From Desulfurellaceae bacterium bin18 (GTDB taxonomy: Bacteria; Desulfobacterota; Binatia; Bin18): 64,000 nt of DNA. Positions 18,813-28,023 of the stretch are shown in pieces (positions within the stretch are counted from its first letter, which is position 1; each line of letters starts with the position of its first letter). The position numbers and the translations under genes were made by a program. The notes beneath the pieces were generated by a model. The model worked only from the letters and a program-made list of their open reading frames with translations. It was not told the origin of the DNA and searched no databases. The stretch is taken from positions 21,832 to 85,831 of the forward strand of contig MPMI01000026.1 in the NCBI GenBank assembly GCA_002238415.1, given 5' to 3'.

Positions 18813-19418
18813 ATGAGTATGGCTGCAGAACAAACGCGAAGCAAAAGCCGCCGCGCCGCGATTTTAGAGGCCGCTCAAACCTGCTTCTTTCAGTACGGCT
18901 TGGAGCGGACACGGATGGAGGACATCGCCCGTCTCGCCCATATTTCAAGACCCGCGCTGTACGAGCATTTCGAGAACAAGTCGGCTATTTTTCTGGCCTT
19001 AGCACGTTCTATCATAACATCGCAGCTACAAGAGGCAGAAGTGGAACTCCAGCATTCCGGCCCAATCTGGAAGCGTGTGATCTCCGCTTTTGAAGCCTGG
19101 TCGGTAAAGCCCTTAGAGATGATTGCGGCAGCGCCGCATGCTGACGATATTATTCAAGCGGGCTCTGGATTAGCAGCGGATGTGTATCGCGAAGGACGTA
19201 AAAATTTCTGTAAACGGCTCTCCGCCGCTCTCCAAGATGCCACCCGAAAAGGTGAGCTGAATCTGAAAAAAGCAGGACTCACGGCGACAGCAGCGGCAGA
19301 CCTGCTTGTCACTGCGTCGACTGGCGCGAAAAGCGATTGGAAAGATACCACCCTGTACAGAAAGCGCATCACCGGCTTTATCCACGTGTTTGCCGCGGCA
19401 ACTTCCCCGGAGGAATAG
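18813..19418 (+). CDS. TetR/AcrR family transcriptional regulator
   Basis: The 201-residue product has the N-terminal TetR helix-turn-helix: AAILEAAQTCFFQYGLERTRMEDIARLAHISRPALYEHFENKSAIF, with the YxHFxxK signature. A helical ligand-binding domain follows. It lies divergently from the SDR-nitroreductase operon with a palindrome between them, so it most likely represses that operon and is induced by a substrate of the encoded enzymes. No RBS is evident before the ATG at 18813; a second in-frame ATG follows two codons later. Confidence 0.88.
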   Translation: MSMAAEQTRSKSRRAAILEAAQTCFFQYGLERTRMEDIARLAHISRPALYEHFENKSAIFLALARSIITSQLQEAEVELQHSGPIWKRVISAFEAWSVKPLEMIAAAPHADDIIQAGSGLAADVYREGRKNFCKRLSAALQDATRKGELNLKKAGLTATAAADLLVTASTGAKSDWKDTTLYRKRITGFIHVFAAATSPEE

Positions 19419-19439
19419 GGAACCGCTTCTCCGTAGGTA

Positions 19440-19577
19440 TTAGCTCGTGAAACGGTGCTGGCGGACAAGCTCGACCAGCCTCGCGATCAGTTCTGAGTTT
19501 CGCCGCACACGGAAGATGTACCGGGGCACCTGTTTCCCCACATGCTGGGCCATGAAGGGCTCTCCCCAAAAACTCAT
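19440..19577 (-). CDS. Small hypothetical protein downstream of qNor
   Basis: A 45-residue ORF begins MSFWGEPFMAQHVGKQVPRY and continues through a basic, amphipathic end (FRVRRNSELIARLVELVRQH). The ATG at 19577 has GGAGGGG six bases upstream, the best RBS in this stretch. It starts 52 bases after the qNor stop on the same strand. No family is recognised. It could instead be the C-terminal scrap of an older gene, since the same frame stays open further upstream into the qNor gene. Confidence 0.4.
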   Translation of the reverse strand: MSFWGEPFMAQHVGKQVPRYIFRVRRNSELIARLVELVRQHRFTS

Positions 19578-19629
19578 CAGCCCCTCCACCGTCCCATCCG
19601 CGCCCACGTCGGAGAGAATAGGGCGTCGT

Positions 19630-21930
19630 TTACACTTCCGCGGCGGAGATGTCGGTCCGTTTCCCTTTGACTGACCAGCCCGTTGAGAGACCAAGGTGAA
19701 ACCAGCCGAACGCCAATATCCCTATCGCGAAAAGCGTGTCCCCAATCACTCGCAGCCACCGAAACGTATCGAGCACAGGTGTCTGTAAGAACTCAGCCGA
19801 GCGAGCATACCACATCCCGTGTTCGACGCTCGCCCAGGTCTGGGCCAGCCCGACCGGCAGTAAACTGAGGAGCACCTGTAACCCCATGCCGATATTCATC
19901 GCCCAGAACGCAAATCCGAGTGCTGTTGTGTTCCACTCCTGCCGCATGGTGAGCAGCCGGAGACTCAACAGTGACAAACCTATCCCGAGCATACCGTACA
20001 CGCCAAACAGAGCCGTGTGGGCATGCACAGGGGTCGTGTTGAGGCCCTGCATATAGTACAGCGCGATGGGGGGATTAATGAGAAAGCCAAACAGGCCAGC
20101 CCCAACCAGATTCCAAAAAGCTACAGCAACAAACCAGTAAATCGGCCATTTATAGTGCTTGACCCAAGGCGTGAGGTGGACCAGCGACCAGTTCTCATAG
20201 GCTTCAAAGCCGATGAGAACCAGCGGCATGAGCTCCAGAGCGCTGAACGTACCACCGAGGACCAGAATGATGGGCGTTGTCCCCGTGAAGTAGAGATGAT
20301 GAAACATCCCGAGGACACCACCGGTCAGATATAGAATCGTGGTGAATAATACAGCCATTGTCGCCGAGCGCACCCGGACGAGTCCCAATCGGGTGAACGC
20401 AAAAGCAATCACCGTAACCGCAAACACCTCGAAGAAGCCTTCCACCCACAGATGGACGACCCACCAGCGCCAATACTCCGCAATGGCCAGGTTCGTGTGC
20501 CGCTCCCACATCAACCCCGCGGAGTAAAACAGCGCAATAGAGATCACGGCCAGGACAAAGATGCCGAGCAACTGTTTGTTTGCTCCCTGGGAGGTGCGCA
20601 GCGCTGGCCACAAGGCGCGGAGCATCAGACTCACCCAGAGAAAGAGCCCGACAAGCAGCAGAATCTGCCAGAAGCGCCCCAGCTCAACATACTCAAACCC
20701 TTGGTGCCCAAACCAGAAGTTGATTCCGCCCTCTAAATGATGATGGATTGCCAGGGCTTGGCCCGCCATCGAGCCGACGACAACAAAAACAAGAGCGACA
20801 AAAAGAAAGTTGACACCCAGACGTTGGCGGCCGGGCTCTCGTCCGGCAATGGCCGGAGCGAGGCACAGACCGGTAGCCAGCCAGGACGTTGCAATCCACA
20901 GGATGCCGAGTTGAACGTGCCAGGTCCGGGCCAGCGAGTACGGCAGCCAGTCGGCCAGGGGGATACCGTAGAAGCCGGTTCCTTCGACTCCATAATGGGC
21001 AGTGACGATGCCCATCAGCATTTGGACAATAAGCAGCGCCCCAACGACCCAGAAGTACTTCTGGGTTGCATACATTGAGGGGGTCGGCGTCAGTTCTCGG
21101 AGGGGGTCGACGGCTGGCCGATCATGCATATTACGCCAGAATTCCCGAGTCGCCGCGTAGAACCAGGCAAGCCCGCCAATGCCGCCCAACAGCAGGACGA
21201 AACTCGCCACCGAAACGACGATCATCGTCCCCGTTGGAACGTTTCCAACCAGCCTCTCGGGCGGCCAGTTGTTTGTATACGTGATGACCTCGCCGGGACG
21301 TTCGGTCACGCACGCCCAAGTCGCCCAGAAAAAGAAGGCGGTGAGTTGGCGAGTTTGCTCAGGTGTGGCCACCGTCCCTGCCGGCATCGCGTAGCTCTCG
21401 CGCAGGGCGTCATACTGAGGGTCCAGGCCAAACAGGCCAAGGTAGTGCGCCTGCACATTGTGGATGGCCTTCGCCCTCAACTCGGATACGGTTATCGTCT
21501 CTGCCGCAGGATCATAGGTATTCGTCCGCATTTCATGCTGGAGCCGCGCCCGTAGTGCGGCTTGTTGTTCTCCTGCGAGCGCTTCGTAGCCGCGTTCCCC
21601 CTCCTCGTGTGCCCAGTGGTCGAGCAGCCAGACTGCCTCGCGGTGCAACCAGTCAGCGGTCCAGTCCGGTGCCGTGTAGGAGCCATGGCCCCAGATGGAC
21701 CCCAGTTCGTGTCCGCCAATTGAGCGCCACACATCCTGGCCGCCTCGAATATCGTCTCCGGTGAAGACAACCGTACCGCCAGGGGCGACGATACGCTCCG
21801 GAACCGGCGGGGCCATCTGATAGACTTCGCGGCCGTAATAGAGCAACGCGCCGAACGATGCGATGACCACACCGGCGAGCACCATCCAGAGTGAACGGAA
21901 GCCCCTGTTGTCCTGCCACAACTCTGTCAT
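19630..21930 (-). CDS. norZ: Quinol-dependent nitric oxide reductase, single subunit (qNor/NorZ)
   Basis: The 766-residue protein reduces two NO to N2O using quinol. Typical qNor length combines a fused NorC-like periplasmic domain (first helix WMVLAGVVIASFGALLYY, then IGGHELGSIWGHGSYTAPDW) with the 12-helix NorB core. Metal ligands are visible in YWRWWVVHLWVEGFFEVFAV (His and Glu for FeB), GMFHHLYFTG (His-His pair) and PVHAHTALFGVYG (heme His residues). The ATG at 21930 has GAGGG upstream; the longer in-frame start at 22014 overlaps the upstream gene. It lies 11 bases after the flavin-barrel gene at 21942 and is likely cotranscribed. It may detoxify NO rather than support full denitrification, since no other denitrification gene is near. 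Confidence 0.93.
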   Translation of the reverse strand: MTELWQDNRGFRSLWMVLAGVVIASFGALLYYGREVYQMAPPVPERIVAPGGTVVFTGDDIRGGQDVWRSIGGHELGSIWGHGSYTAPDWTADWLHREAVWLLDHWAHEEGERGYEALAGEQQAALRARLQHEMRTNTYDPAAETITVSELRAKAIHNVQAHYLGLFGLDPQYDALRESYAMPAGTVATPEQTRQLTAFFFWATWACVTERPGEVITYTNNWPPERLVGNVPTGTMIVVSVASFVLLLGGIGGLAWFYAATREFWRNMHDRPAVDPLRELTPTPSMYATQKYFWVVGALLIVQMLMGIVTAHYGVEGTGFYGIPLADWLPYSLARTWHVQLGILWIATSWLATGLCLAPAIAGREPGRQRLGVNFLFVALVFVVVGSMAGQALAIHHHLEGGINFWFGHQGFEYVELGRFWQILLLVGLFLWVSLMLRALWPALRTSQGANKQLLGIFVLAVISIALFYSAGLMWERHTNLAIAEYWRWWVVHLWVEGFFEVFAVTVIAFAFTRLGLVRVRSATMAVLFTTILYLTGGVLGMFHHLYFTGTTPIILVLGGTFSALELMPLVLIGFEAYENWSLVHLTPWVKHYKWPIYWFVAVAFWNLVGAGLFGFLINPPIALYYMQGLNTTPVHAHTALFGVYGMLGIGLSLLSLRLLTMRQEWNTTALGFAFWAMNIGMGLQVLLSLLPVGLAQTWASVEHGMWYARSAEFLQTPVLDTFRWLRVIGDTLFAIGILAFGWFHLGLSTGWSVKGKRTDISAAEV

Positions 21931-21941
21931 ACGGAGACCCT

Positions 21942-22403
21942 CTATCGGCTGGGTGTAACTCGAACGGCAACCATATTGCCAGCCTGAACCCGTCCGGCCA
22001 ACGGCATAGCCCAATACGTCAACCAGGCCACCCAGTATTTTCTCTTATACGCCGCGTTGATCCGATCTAGGACCTCGGGATCGGTCACGATCTGGGTTTC
22101 CCCACTAAAAGCGGGCTCTCGCTTCTCGTCCAGCCAGACCAGGACCGGACTCCCCCTCCGAATCCGGCGGGCTTTGAACGAGGTCGGAGCAGTGATGAAA
22201 TAGACTGCCTCACCCTCATACGTAAACCAGATAGGAGCCGGACGGCTCCAGTCACCATTGGCGCGCTGGGTGGCCACAGAGATCAATTTCTGTGTTTTCA
22301 GGAAAGTTTTGACCGATGGGTTCAGTGCGCCTCCGCTGTCTGCCATGCTCCCGCTACCCACACTAAGAATGAGGACAATTCCAAGGAGCCTCCTCGGAGT
22401 CAT
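21942..22403 (-). CDS. Exported PNPOx-like/F420-type split-barrel protein
   Basis: The 153-residue protein has a short N-terminal signal (MTPRRLLGIVLILSVGSGSM) and a pyridoxamine-phosphate-oxidase-like barrel: KLISVATQRANGDWSRPAPIWFTYEGEAVYFITAPTSFKARRIRRG, then VLVWLDEKREPAFSGETQIV. This pattern binds FMN, F420 or heme in relatives. GAGAGG precedes the ATG. It is immediately upstream of qNor with an 11-base gap, a linkage suggesting a role in NO or electron handling at the membrane (inference). Confidence 0.72.
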   Translation of the reverse strand: MTPRRLLGIVLILSVGSGSMADSGGALNPSVKTFLKTQKLISVATQRANGDWSRPAPIWFTYEGEAVYFITAPTSFKARRIRRGSPVLVWLDEKREPAFSGETQIVTDPEVLDRINAAYKRKYWVAWLTYWAMPLAGRVQAGNMVAVRVTPSR

Positions 22404-22524
22404 GATTGCCTCTCGGTGACTGCTGCACGCGCGGCATTGCCCGGCCGCTCAGCCATCTGGACCGAAGAGACGCACAAGCTGGGACCGTCACCCTGCCTTA
22501 CTTGTCTACGATCGCGGTGGCCCG

Positions 22525-23643
22525 TCAAATCCCGAAGAAACGGCTGGCGTTCCCCCCCAGAATTTTATCCACCGACTCGGACGGCAACGAAGACAAGGTT
22601 TCGCGCGCTTTGCGCACAGGCTCAACAAAGCCCTCGGCGTGGGGATAGTCGGAGCCGACGAAGAATTTTTCGTCCCCGGCGAATTGGACGATGAGGGGAA
22701 ACATCCTCTCTTCGGGATCACCGTTAATCCAGATATTGCGCTCGAAGTATTCGGAAGCCGGGCGCTCCATCTGCGAGGTATGACCCATGTATTTATACCG
22801 GTAGTCGAGCCGTTCCAGCCATTCTCCAATCCAGCCGACCATGGCTTCTATGGTGGCCACCCGCAGGCGGGGAAAGCGCTCCAGCACACCGTCGTAGACC
22901 ATGGTGGTCAACGCCATGCGCGGATCCTGAATCAGGTTCATGGTCACGAACATCATGCCGGGGTCGCGGTCGCGGTACCATTCGCGCCCAGTCGAATGCT
23001 TATGCCCAGTCAAATGGATGCCAACGCTCAGGTCCAAATCCTGTACCGCCGCCCAAATGGGGTCCAAATCCGGGTGCCCAAAGCTACGACCGTTGATGGG
23101 AGCTGCGGCAACAAATATCGTCCGGCAGCCCAGCTTGGCGACCCGGTTAAGTTCACGCACGGCCAGTTCGGCATCGCGCAGGGAGATATGCGCCGCAGGG
23201 AAAAGTCGATCGCTATGGCCGGCGCACAGTTCAAACGCCCAGGTGTTATAGGCCCGGCTCAGGGCGTCGGCAAAGACCGGGTCCTCCACAGTGCCTTCCC
23301 ATAAGAGGCCGAGCGTGGGGTAGATGACCTGGGCATGAATACCTTCGGCATCCAAAAACTCGACCCGCTTGTCCATATTTTGCCAGTCCGGACTGAGCGC
23401 CAGATATTGATCGAAATGGCCGACGTCCCGGCCCATTTCTTTCTGTCCATAGGCCACCACTGCGGCCAACAGGTCGGTGGCGTTGACCATCTTGAGGGGT
23501 TTGCCATCCACCAGAATGGTCGGCTCTCCGCTGGTCGGGTTCTTTTCCACCCGCATGGCCCGCTCCCGAAATGCCGGATCAATATAGCGCGGGTAGAGAT
23601 CAAGCGGCTCCATAAAGTGGCTGTCACCATCGATCACGTTCAT
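22525..23643 (-). CDS. Amidohydrolase-2 family hydrolase (paralog 2)
   Basis: A 372-residue TIM-barrel protein with the N-terminal metal motif VIDGDSHFMEP, a mid-barrel His in SVGIHLTGHKH and the late Asp in GSDYPHAEGF. The order is the same as in the other paralogs of this window. Two ATGs lie two codons apart; the one at 23643 is correctly spaced from GAGAGGAG and gives MNVIDGDSH. An in-frame ORF continues to 23802 but would overlap the DUF29 gene. It is about 13 bases downstream of that gene. Substrate unknown. Confidence 0.87.
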   Translation of the reverse strand: MNVIDGDSHFMEPLDLYPRYIDPAFRERAMRVEKNPTSGEPTILVDGKPLKMVNATDLLAAVVAYGQKEMGRDVGHFDQYLALSPDWQNMDKRVEFLDAEGIHAQVIYPTLGLLWEGTVEDPVFADALSRAYNTWAFELCAGHSDRLFPAAHISLRDAELAVRELNRVAKLGCRTIFVAAAPINGRSFGHPDLDPIWAAVQDLDLSVGIHLTGHKHSTGREWYRDRDPGMMFVTMNLIQDPRMALTTMVYDGVLERFPRLRVATIEAMVGWIGEWLERLDYRYKYMGHTSQMERPASEYFERNIWINGDPEERMFPLIVQFAGDEKFFVGSDYPHAEGFVEPVRKARETLSSLPSESVDKILGGNASRFFGI

Positions 23644-23656
23644 TGACATGCTCCTC

Positions 23657-24169
23657 TCAGTCCGACTCCGGCAAAAAATTCCGATCGAGGACCTGCTCCA
23701 AAACAAATGGACAAACGGCCGGAAACGTCGCAATGGGCAAACCGCTCTCATCCGCGGCCGCCTCACGCGCGTCCTGGTAACAATCATCAAGAATGCGTTC
23801 ACTATACGGTCGCAGACTCGGGCTGTCGGCCAGTTCGTCCCGCACCCGGCGACGGTGCTCTCGTATGGTTGCCCGCCAACTATTGGTCCGACGGTTTGGC
23901 TGATAGCGATACTTCAGGAGATGACTCAGGATGATGATGAGTGCGCTTTTCACAGCCCGGCGCTGGCTTCTCCCCATGTCCTCAATCTCCTCAGCCAGGT
24001 TCTCGCTGTCCAGCCGGTGTGTCTGGCCGGACCGTAGCGCTTTCACCTGTTCTTCAACCCAGGCGGAGAAGTCCTGTTCATACAGTGCCTGTCCGCCCGG
24101 TTGAGAGGTTTGAGGCTTTTCCAGGGACTGTGCTCTCGGCATGGGGGTCACTCTACCACTGGTGCCCAT
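23657..24169 (-). CDS. DUF29 family protein
   Basis: The 170-residue product carries the DUF29 signature: LYEQDFSAWVEEQVKALRSG, LDSENLAEEIEDMGRSQRRAV, HLLKYRYQPNRRTNSWRATIREHRR. DUF29 proteins are common in cyanobacteria and uncultured bacteria, and their function is unknown. The start is uncertain: ATGs at 24169 and 24142 both lack a convincing RBS. It lies between a sulfotransferase and an amidohydrolase on the same strand. Confidence 0.8.
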   Translation of the reverse strand: MGTSGRVTPMPRAQSLEKPQTSQPGGQALYEQDFSAWVEEQVKALRSGQTHRLDSENLAEEIEDMGRSQRRAVKSALIIILSHLLKYRYQPNRRTNSWRATIREHRRRVRDELADSPSLRPYSERILDDCYQDAREAAADESGLPIATFPAVCPFVLEQVLDRNFLPESD

Positions 24170-24194
24170 ATTGAGAAATAGTCGAGAAATATCG

Positions 24195-25235
24195 TTACCC
24201 GGTGTGTTGTTCGACGCTCGGCGCGGCGGTCACCGTGTTCTCCTCGCCCGCTTGGTTGCCCCACACGGCATCGTACGCAAAGTCGCTACCGATCCGCGTC
24301 AGCTCGGCTCTGCACGTCGTATCAATGAAGTCCTGCTGTTCGGGGGATAAGAGCTCGGCTGACCCCCCGCTGACGCCGCGGCGGATCATCTGCCGGTTGG
24401 GCGACGACCACGGGGTGAGTGCCGGCGGCTTGAATTTTTCGTCTATGCTTTTCATGTACGCAAACGAACTCTTCTCACATACCACGGCAAACTCCTCTGG
24501 GGTCAACTCGACCTGCATGAACGCGGCGATGCGTTGCGCGGCCGCTGCCATGTCCTGTTTCATCTCGTCAAAGGTCAGGATCAGCAGGTTGGGCAGGTGG
24601 CGGTCCTTCCAGTAGCCGTGCAGGTGTTCGGACCAGCTGAACGGCGTGGCATCGGAAAAGAAGAGCCGCAGCCAGAGCGGCACAGCCGGCATCAGCGGGC
24701 CGAACATGACATCGCGGATAAAGAGATAACCCGACACAAAGGCATCCTTGGGGTCGCGCAGAATACAGATGTAGCGGGCGTCCTGGGTGTAGGGAATCCG
24801 CTCCCACTCCAGATGCGTTTTAATCACCCGCAGGCCGGTGGGCGCGGCCTGGCGGGCGGTATCGTCCGACAGGGGCACGACGAGGTCCTGCCTGGCAAAA
24901 TCGGGCCACGGAATCACGTCGTGAATATGCCGGAACTCGCCCTTGCCCCGCATGGCGATTTGATACGCGATCTGCATGGTCCAGTTCGTGCCACATTTTG
25001 GAAACGTGCAGACCACCACATCGTGCCGGCTGGGACGGTAGTCGCCGAAATCATGCCCGGCCAGCATCTTGGCCTTCATCTTGCGGCCAACGGCGGCCCA
25101 GAAGCGATCCGCATACCCTGCCCTCTCGACCAGCCACAGCAGCGGTTTGATGAGGACATAGGTCAACCCCAACACGGGATAACGGATGTGGGCAGGAAAA
25201 ACGTCATGATGAAACGGGCGGTGCGAAGCGGCCAC
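24195..25235 (-). CDS. PAPS-dependent sulfotransferase
   Basis: The 346-residue protein matches cytosolic-type sulfotransferases (Sulfotransfer_1), moving sulfate from PAPS to a hydroxyl or amine. The 5'-phosphosulfate loop is TFPKCGTNWTMQI, the 3'-phosphate motif is ICILRDPKDAFVSGY and the C-terminal site is RRGVSGG. A candidate catalytic His lies in RVIKTHLEWERIP. AAGGAG precedes a GTG start at 25235. It lies 36 bases downstream of an amidohydrolase gene in a run of minus-strand genes. The acceptor is unknown; hydrophobic small alcohols are usual for this type. Confidence 0.88.
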   Translation of the reverse strand: MAASHRPFHHDVFPAHIRYPVLGLTYVLIKPLLWLVERAGYADRFWAAVGRKMKAKMLAGHDFGDYRPSRHDVVVCTFPKCGTNWTMQIAYQIAMRGKGEFRHIHDVIPWPDFARQDLVVPLSDDTARQAAPTGLRVIKTHLEWERIPYTQDARYICILRDPKDAFVSGYLFIRDVMFGPLMPAVPLWLRLFFSDATPFSWSEHLHGYWKDRHLPNLLILTFDEMKQDMAAAAQRIAAFMQVELTPEEFAVVCEKSSFAYMKSIDEKFKPPALTPWSSPNRQMIRRGVSGGSAELLSPEQQDFIDTTCRAELTRIGSDFAYDAVWGNQAGEENTVTAAPSVEQHTG

Positions 25236-25271
25236 AGTTTCTCCTTTGTCTCTTGTCCGGGAAATTCGTCC

Positions 25272-26555
25272 CTACCCCACCTTTTGCACCAGCTCGATAC
25301 CGAACTGTTCGGCGGCATTGCCGCCCAGCATACGGGCCATGCTGGCCTCGTCGATGCGGGCTTGGCTCAGGGTCTCAATCGCCTCCCAGGCGCTGGTCGT
25401 ATCCTGCTGCGGATAGCGCGAGCCCCAGACGATCTTGTGGGCAAAGGTATGGGGTAACTGCTGGATCAGCCGCTCCTCGGCGTCAAAGGCGAGCAGTACC
25501 CGGCCCTCTTCCCACATGTCTTCCACATCGGTCCGCACCGGGTAGTAGTGCAGGGGCGGAATCGTCAGGACGGACGCTTCCATCTTCTCCAGCACCTCTT
25601 CCATCCAGGACGCCTGACCGCCGGCCATGACCACCTTCAGCTTCGGGTAGCGCTGCATGACCGTAAAACCGATCAGGGTCGCAGCCACGAACATATGATT
25701 ATCCAGCCACGGGGACAGGATCGGAGCGACCGGATGGCCGATCGGCTGCTGGGCGCCGAAGGTAAAATTCGGCCCGTTACCACCGCCCGCAAAGGGGCCG
25801 CCGCCGACCTCTCTGAACAGGGTGACCTGAGTGAGCCGACGGTTGACCTTCTCGATAAACGGGGCGTGGGAGGTCCATTCCGGGTTCCATAAGCCGCTGG
25901 CTGGATGAACGGCGAGCGTCAGGTCGAGCCGCTCAAGCTCGGCCCAGAACGGATCGTAGTAGGGATGGGTATAATAGCGTCCCTGCACGAACATGGGTCG
26001 GAGAAACACACCCCGAAAGCACGGTATGGACACGATCCGTCGCAGTTCCGCCAGCGCATAATCCATGTTTTGCAGGGGAATCATGGCCGCGGCGTACAAG
26101 CGGTCGGGTGCGGCCTGACAGAAGTCGGCGATCCAGTTGTTATACGCCTGGGCGAGCGCGTTAGCGCTGTCCGGGTCCTTGACCAGGGGGAAGCCCTCGG
26201 CAAACCAGGTCGGGTAGAGCAGGGTCTGATCCACGCCCATAGCATCCATATCCCGCAGCCGCGCCTGAGGGTCAGACGCTCCCTCGGTCATGGCGTGCCG
26301 GGTATCGGGGTCGAGCTCTCCGATCTGCTCGCAGGTCATGCCCGGCCGCCAGATGGCGTAGCGGGGGATGTTGGGATTGACTTGGTCGTGGTGGGCCTCG
26401 CCGTTGATTTTGAGGTAGGAGGCGTACTGGCCGTCTTCCCGCCACAGAGAGAATTTGCCCAGGGCGCGATAGTCCGGCTCTAAATAGTTCTCCCAGATCG
26501 CGGGTGACTCGACAATATGAGAGTTGGCGTCAAAGACGGCAAAACGCTTGGTCAT
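25272..26555 (-). CDS. Amidohydrolase-2 family hydrolase (paralog 3)
   Basis: The 427-residue product has a variant N-terminal motif, FDANSHIVESP, where the usual Asp-x-His keeps its His but the preceding residue is Ser. A mid-barrel His is in LAVHPASGLW. The late region reads WGSRYPQQDTTSAW: the position that is Asp in the paralogs (ASDFPH) is Arg, so the metal site may be altered. The start ATG overlaps the stop of paralog 4 by four bases, implying coupled translation and possibly a complex of the two. Substrate unknown. Confidence 0.83.
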   Translation of the reverse strand: MTKRFAVFDANSHIVESPAIWENYLEPDYRALGKFSLWREDGQYASYLKINGEAHHDQVNPNIPRYAIWRPGMTCEQIGELDPDTRHAMTEGASDPQARLRDMDAMGVDQTLLYPTWFAEGFPLVKDPDSANALAQAYNNWIADFCQAAPDRLYAAAMIPLQNMDYALAELRRIVSIPCFRGVFLRPMFVQGRYYTHPYYDPFWAELERLDLTLAVHPASGLWNPEWTSHAPFIEKVNRRLTQVTLFREVGGGPFAGGGNGPNFTFGAQQPIGHPVAPILSPWLDNHMFVAATLIGFTVMQRYPKLKVVMAGGQASWMEEVLEKMEASVLTIPPLHYYPVRTDVEDMWEEGRVLLAFDAEERLIQQLPHTFAHKIVWGSRYPQQDTTSAWEAIETLSQARIDEASMARMLGGNAAEQFGIELVQKVG

Positions 26556-28000
26556 ACCCGGGCTCCCTCGGCGGCCCGGCCGTTTCCGTTGGGCTGTCTG
26601 CCGCGTTCCCGCGGAGGCCGGATGAGCGCGGCCTCGGGCTCCAGGGCGTGCTTGACCTCATCCTCGGTCGGCCACCAGTCCGGCCGTTCAATTTCGGTCA
26701 CCCGCTCCCGGATGAAGGTTTTCGGGGCCTCGATATGGTAGAGCTGGCGCGCATTGTCTCCCAGGAATTTGCTCTGGTAGGACGCTGGCAGCTCACACGC
26801 GCGCATGGTCTCAAGCGCCCGCCACACATCGTCGCCGTCGTGATGATACACATCCGACGACCAGGCCAGGATGTCTTTATAAAACTCGGGCAGACGCGAG
26901 GGCGGAGCCTCATCGCCTTCAAAGCCGGTCACGCAGTGCGCGAAAAAGGTTTCGCTCGGCAGGCGCTTGAGCGGCGCCAACTCGCGCTCGTTGCGGTACA
27001 GCTTGTAGAATTTATCGCAGCGGTCGAGCAGAAAGCTCAGCCAGGTCGAGGAAGCCTCAAACACCGCGGCCCGTATCTTGGGATGGCGTTCAAAAAAGCC
27101 TGACATCAGGACCATGGTGACCCACAGCGCGGCCTCGGCCTGAAAGTTCTGCACATTAGTCAGAAACGAGTGCGGCAGACCCGCGGAGATAATGGTCCGG
27201 GCGACCAACTCCGCGCCCGAGTACTGTTCGGCATAACCGGCCGGCTTAAGCGAGCCAAAGGCCGGAAAGGGGTGCATACCGTACACCACGCCGGTCTCTT
27301 CCATAGCCCGCCACACCTGCTCATACTTGGGCTGGAGCGGGTAATTACCCATGGCGTCAACGGGTCGGACCAGACCCACCCGACAGCCTTTTGCCGCCAC
27401 CCGATAGACTTCCTGGGCCGCGTATTTCGGGTCCTGCATGGGCAGCATGGCGGCAAAATAGAGCCGTTCGGGGTCTTCCTGACAGTAGTCATACGCCCAC
27501 TCGTTATAGGCTTTGCACATGGCCTTGGCCCCGAGCGCGTTTTGCAGCCACGGATAGGTGTCGATATCGGTCGGGATAATCATCACCTGGTCGATGCCCT
27601 GGATGTCCATATCCCGTAGCCGCTCTCGCGGTTTATAGGAGCCCTTGTGGTCAAGATAGTCGGCCTGCTCGGCCGTCAGGGCAGTCTCGGGGTTCAGGTT
27701 GCGAACGTACAGGGCGCGCTGGATATCGTGTTTGAGCCCCGGCCCGGCAAAGGAGATGGCGTGGATGCGGCCCCGCCGGCCACCAATCAGTTGGGAGCCG
27801 ATGCCCGACCCCGGTACGCCGTTCACAATCAGTTGCTTGCTCTCGGCATCGAACCACATGGTGGTCTTGAGGGCTTCCAGTTCGTCCTTGGTCAGCCAAT
27901 CCTTGGCCCGCTCCCAAATCCAGGGCGGCTCGGTTACATGGGCGTCGCAGTCAAAGGTCGGGAAGTCTTTGGTCATGGGAGCGAACTTTTGAATCGGCAT
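26552..28000 (-). CDS. Amidohydrolase-2 family hydrolase (paralog 4)
   Basis: The 482-residue protein is the longest of the six paralogs. It starts with TFDCDAHVTEPPWIW (metal motif), has GMHPFPAFGSLKP in mid-barrel and WSSDVYHHDGDD late, where the Asp is kept and PH is replaced by YHH. RBS AGGACGAGG precedes the ATG. It is translationally coupled to paralog 3 and lies 23 bases downstream of the alpha/beta hydrolase at 28024, so the three probably form one operon. The role is inferred only as hydrolysis or decarboxylation of an organic acid. Confidence 0.85.
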   Translation of the reverse strand: MPIQKFAPMTKDFPTFDCDAHVTEPPWIWERAKDWLTKDELEALKTTMWFDAESKQLIVNGVPGSGIGSQLIGGRRGRIHAISFAGPGLKHDIQRALYVRNLNPETALTAEQADYLDHKGSYKPRERLRDMDIQGIDQVMIIPTDIDTYPWLQNALGAKAMCKAYNEWAYDYCQEDPERLYFAAMLPMQDPKYAAQEVYRVAAKGCRVGLVRPVDAMGNYPLQPKYEQVWRAMEETGVVYGMHPFPAFGSLKPAGYAEQYSGAELVARTIISAGLPHSFLTNVQNFQAEAALWVTMVLMSGFFERHPKIRAAVFEASSTWLSFLLDRCDKFYKLYRNERELAPLKRLPSETFFAHCVTGFEGDEAPPSRLPEFYKDILAWSSDVYHHDGDDVWRALETMRACELPASYQSKFLGDNARQLYHIEAPKTFIRERVTEIERPDWWPTEDEVKHALEPEAALIRPPRERGRQPNGNGRAAEGARV

Positions 28001-28023
28001 GTCCTCGTCCTTTTCTCAAATAG

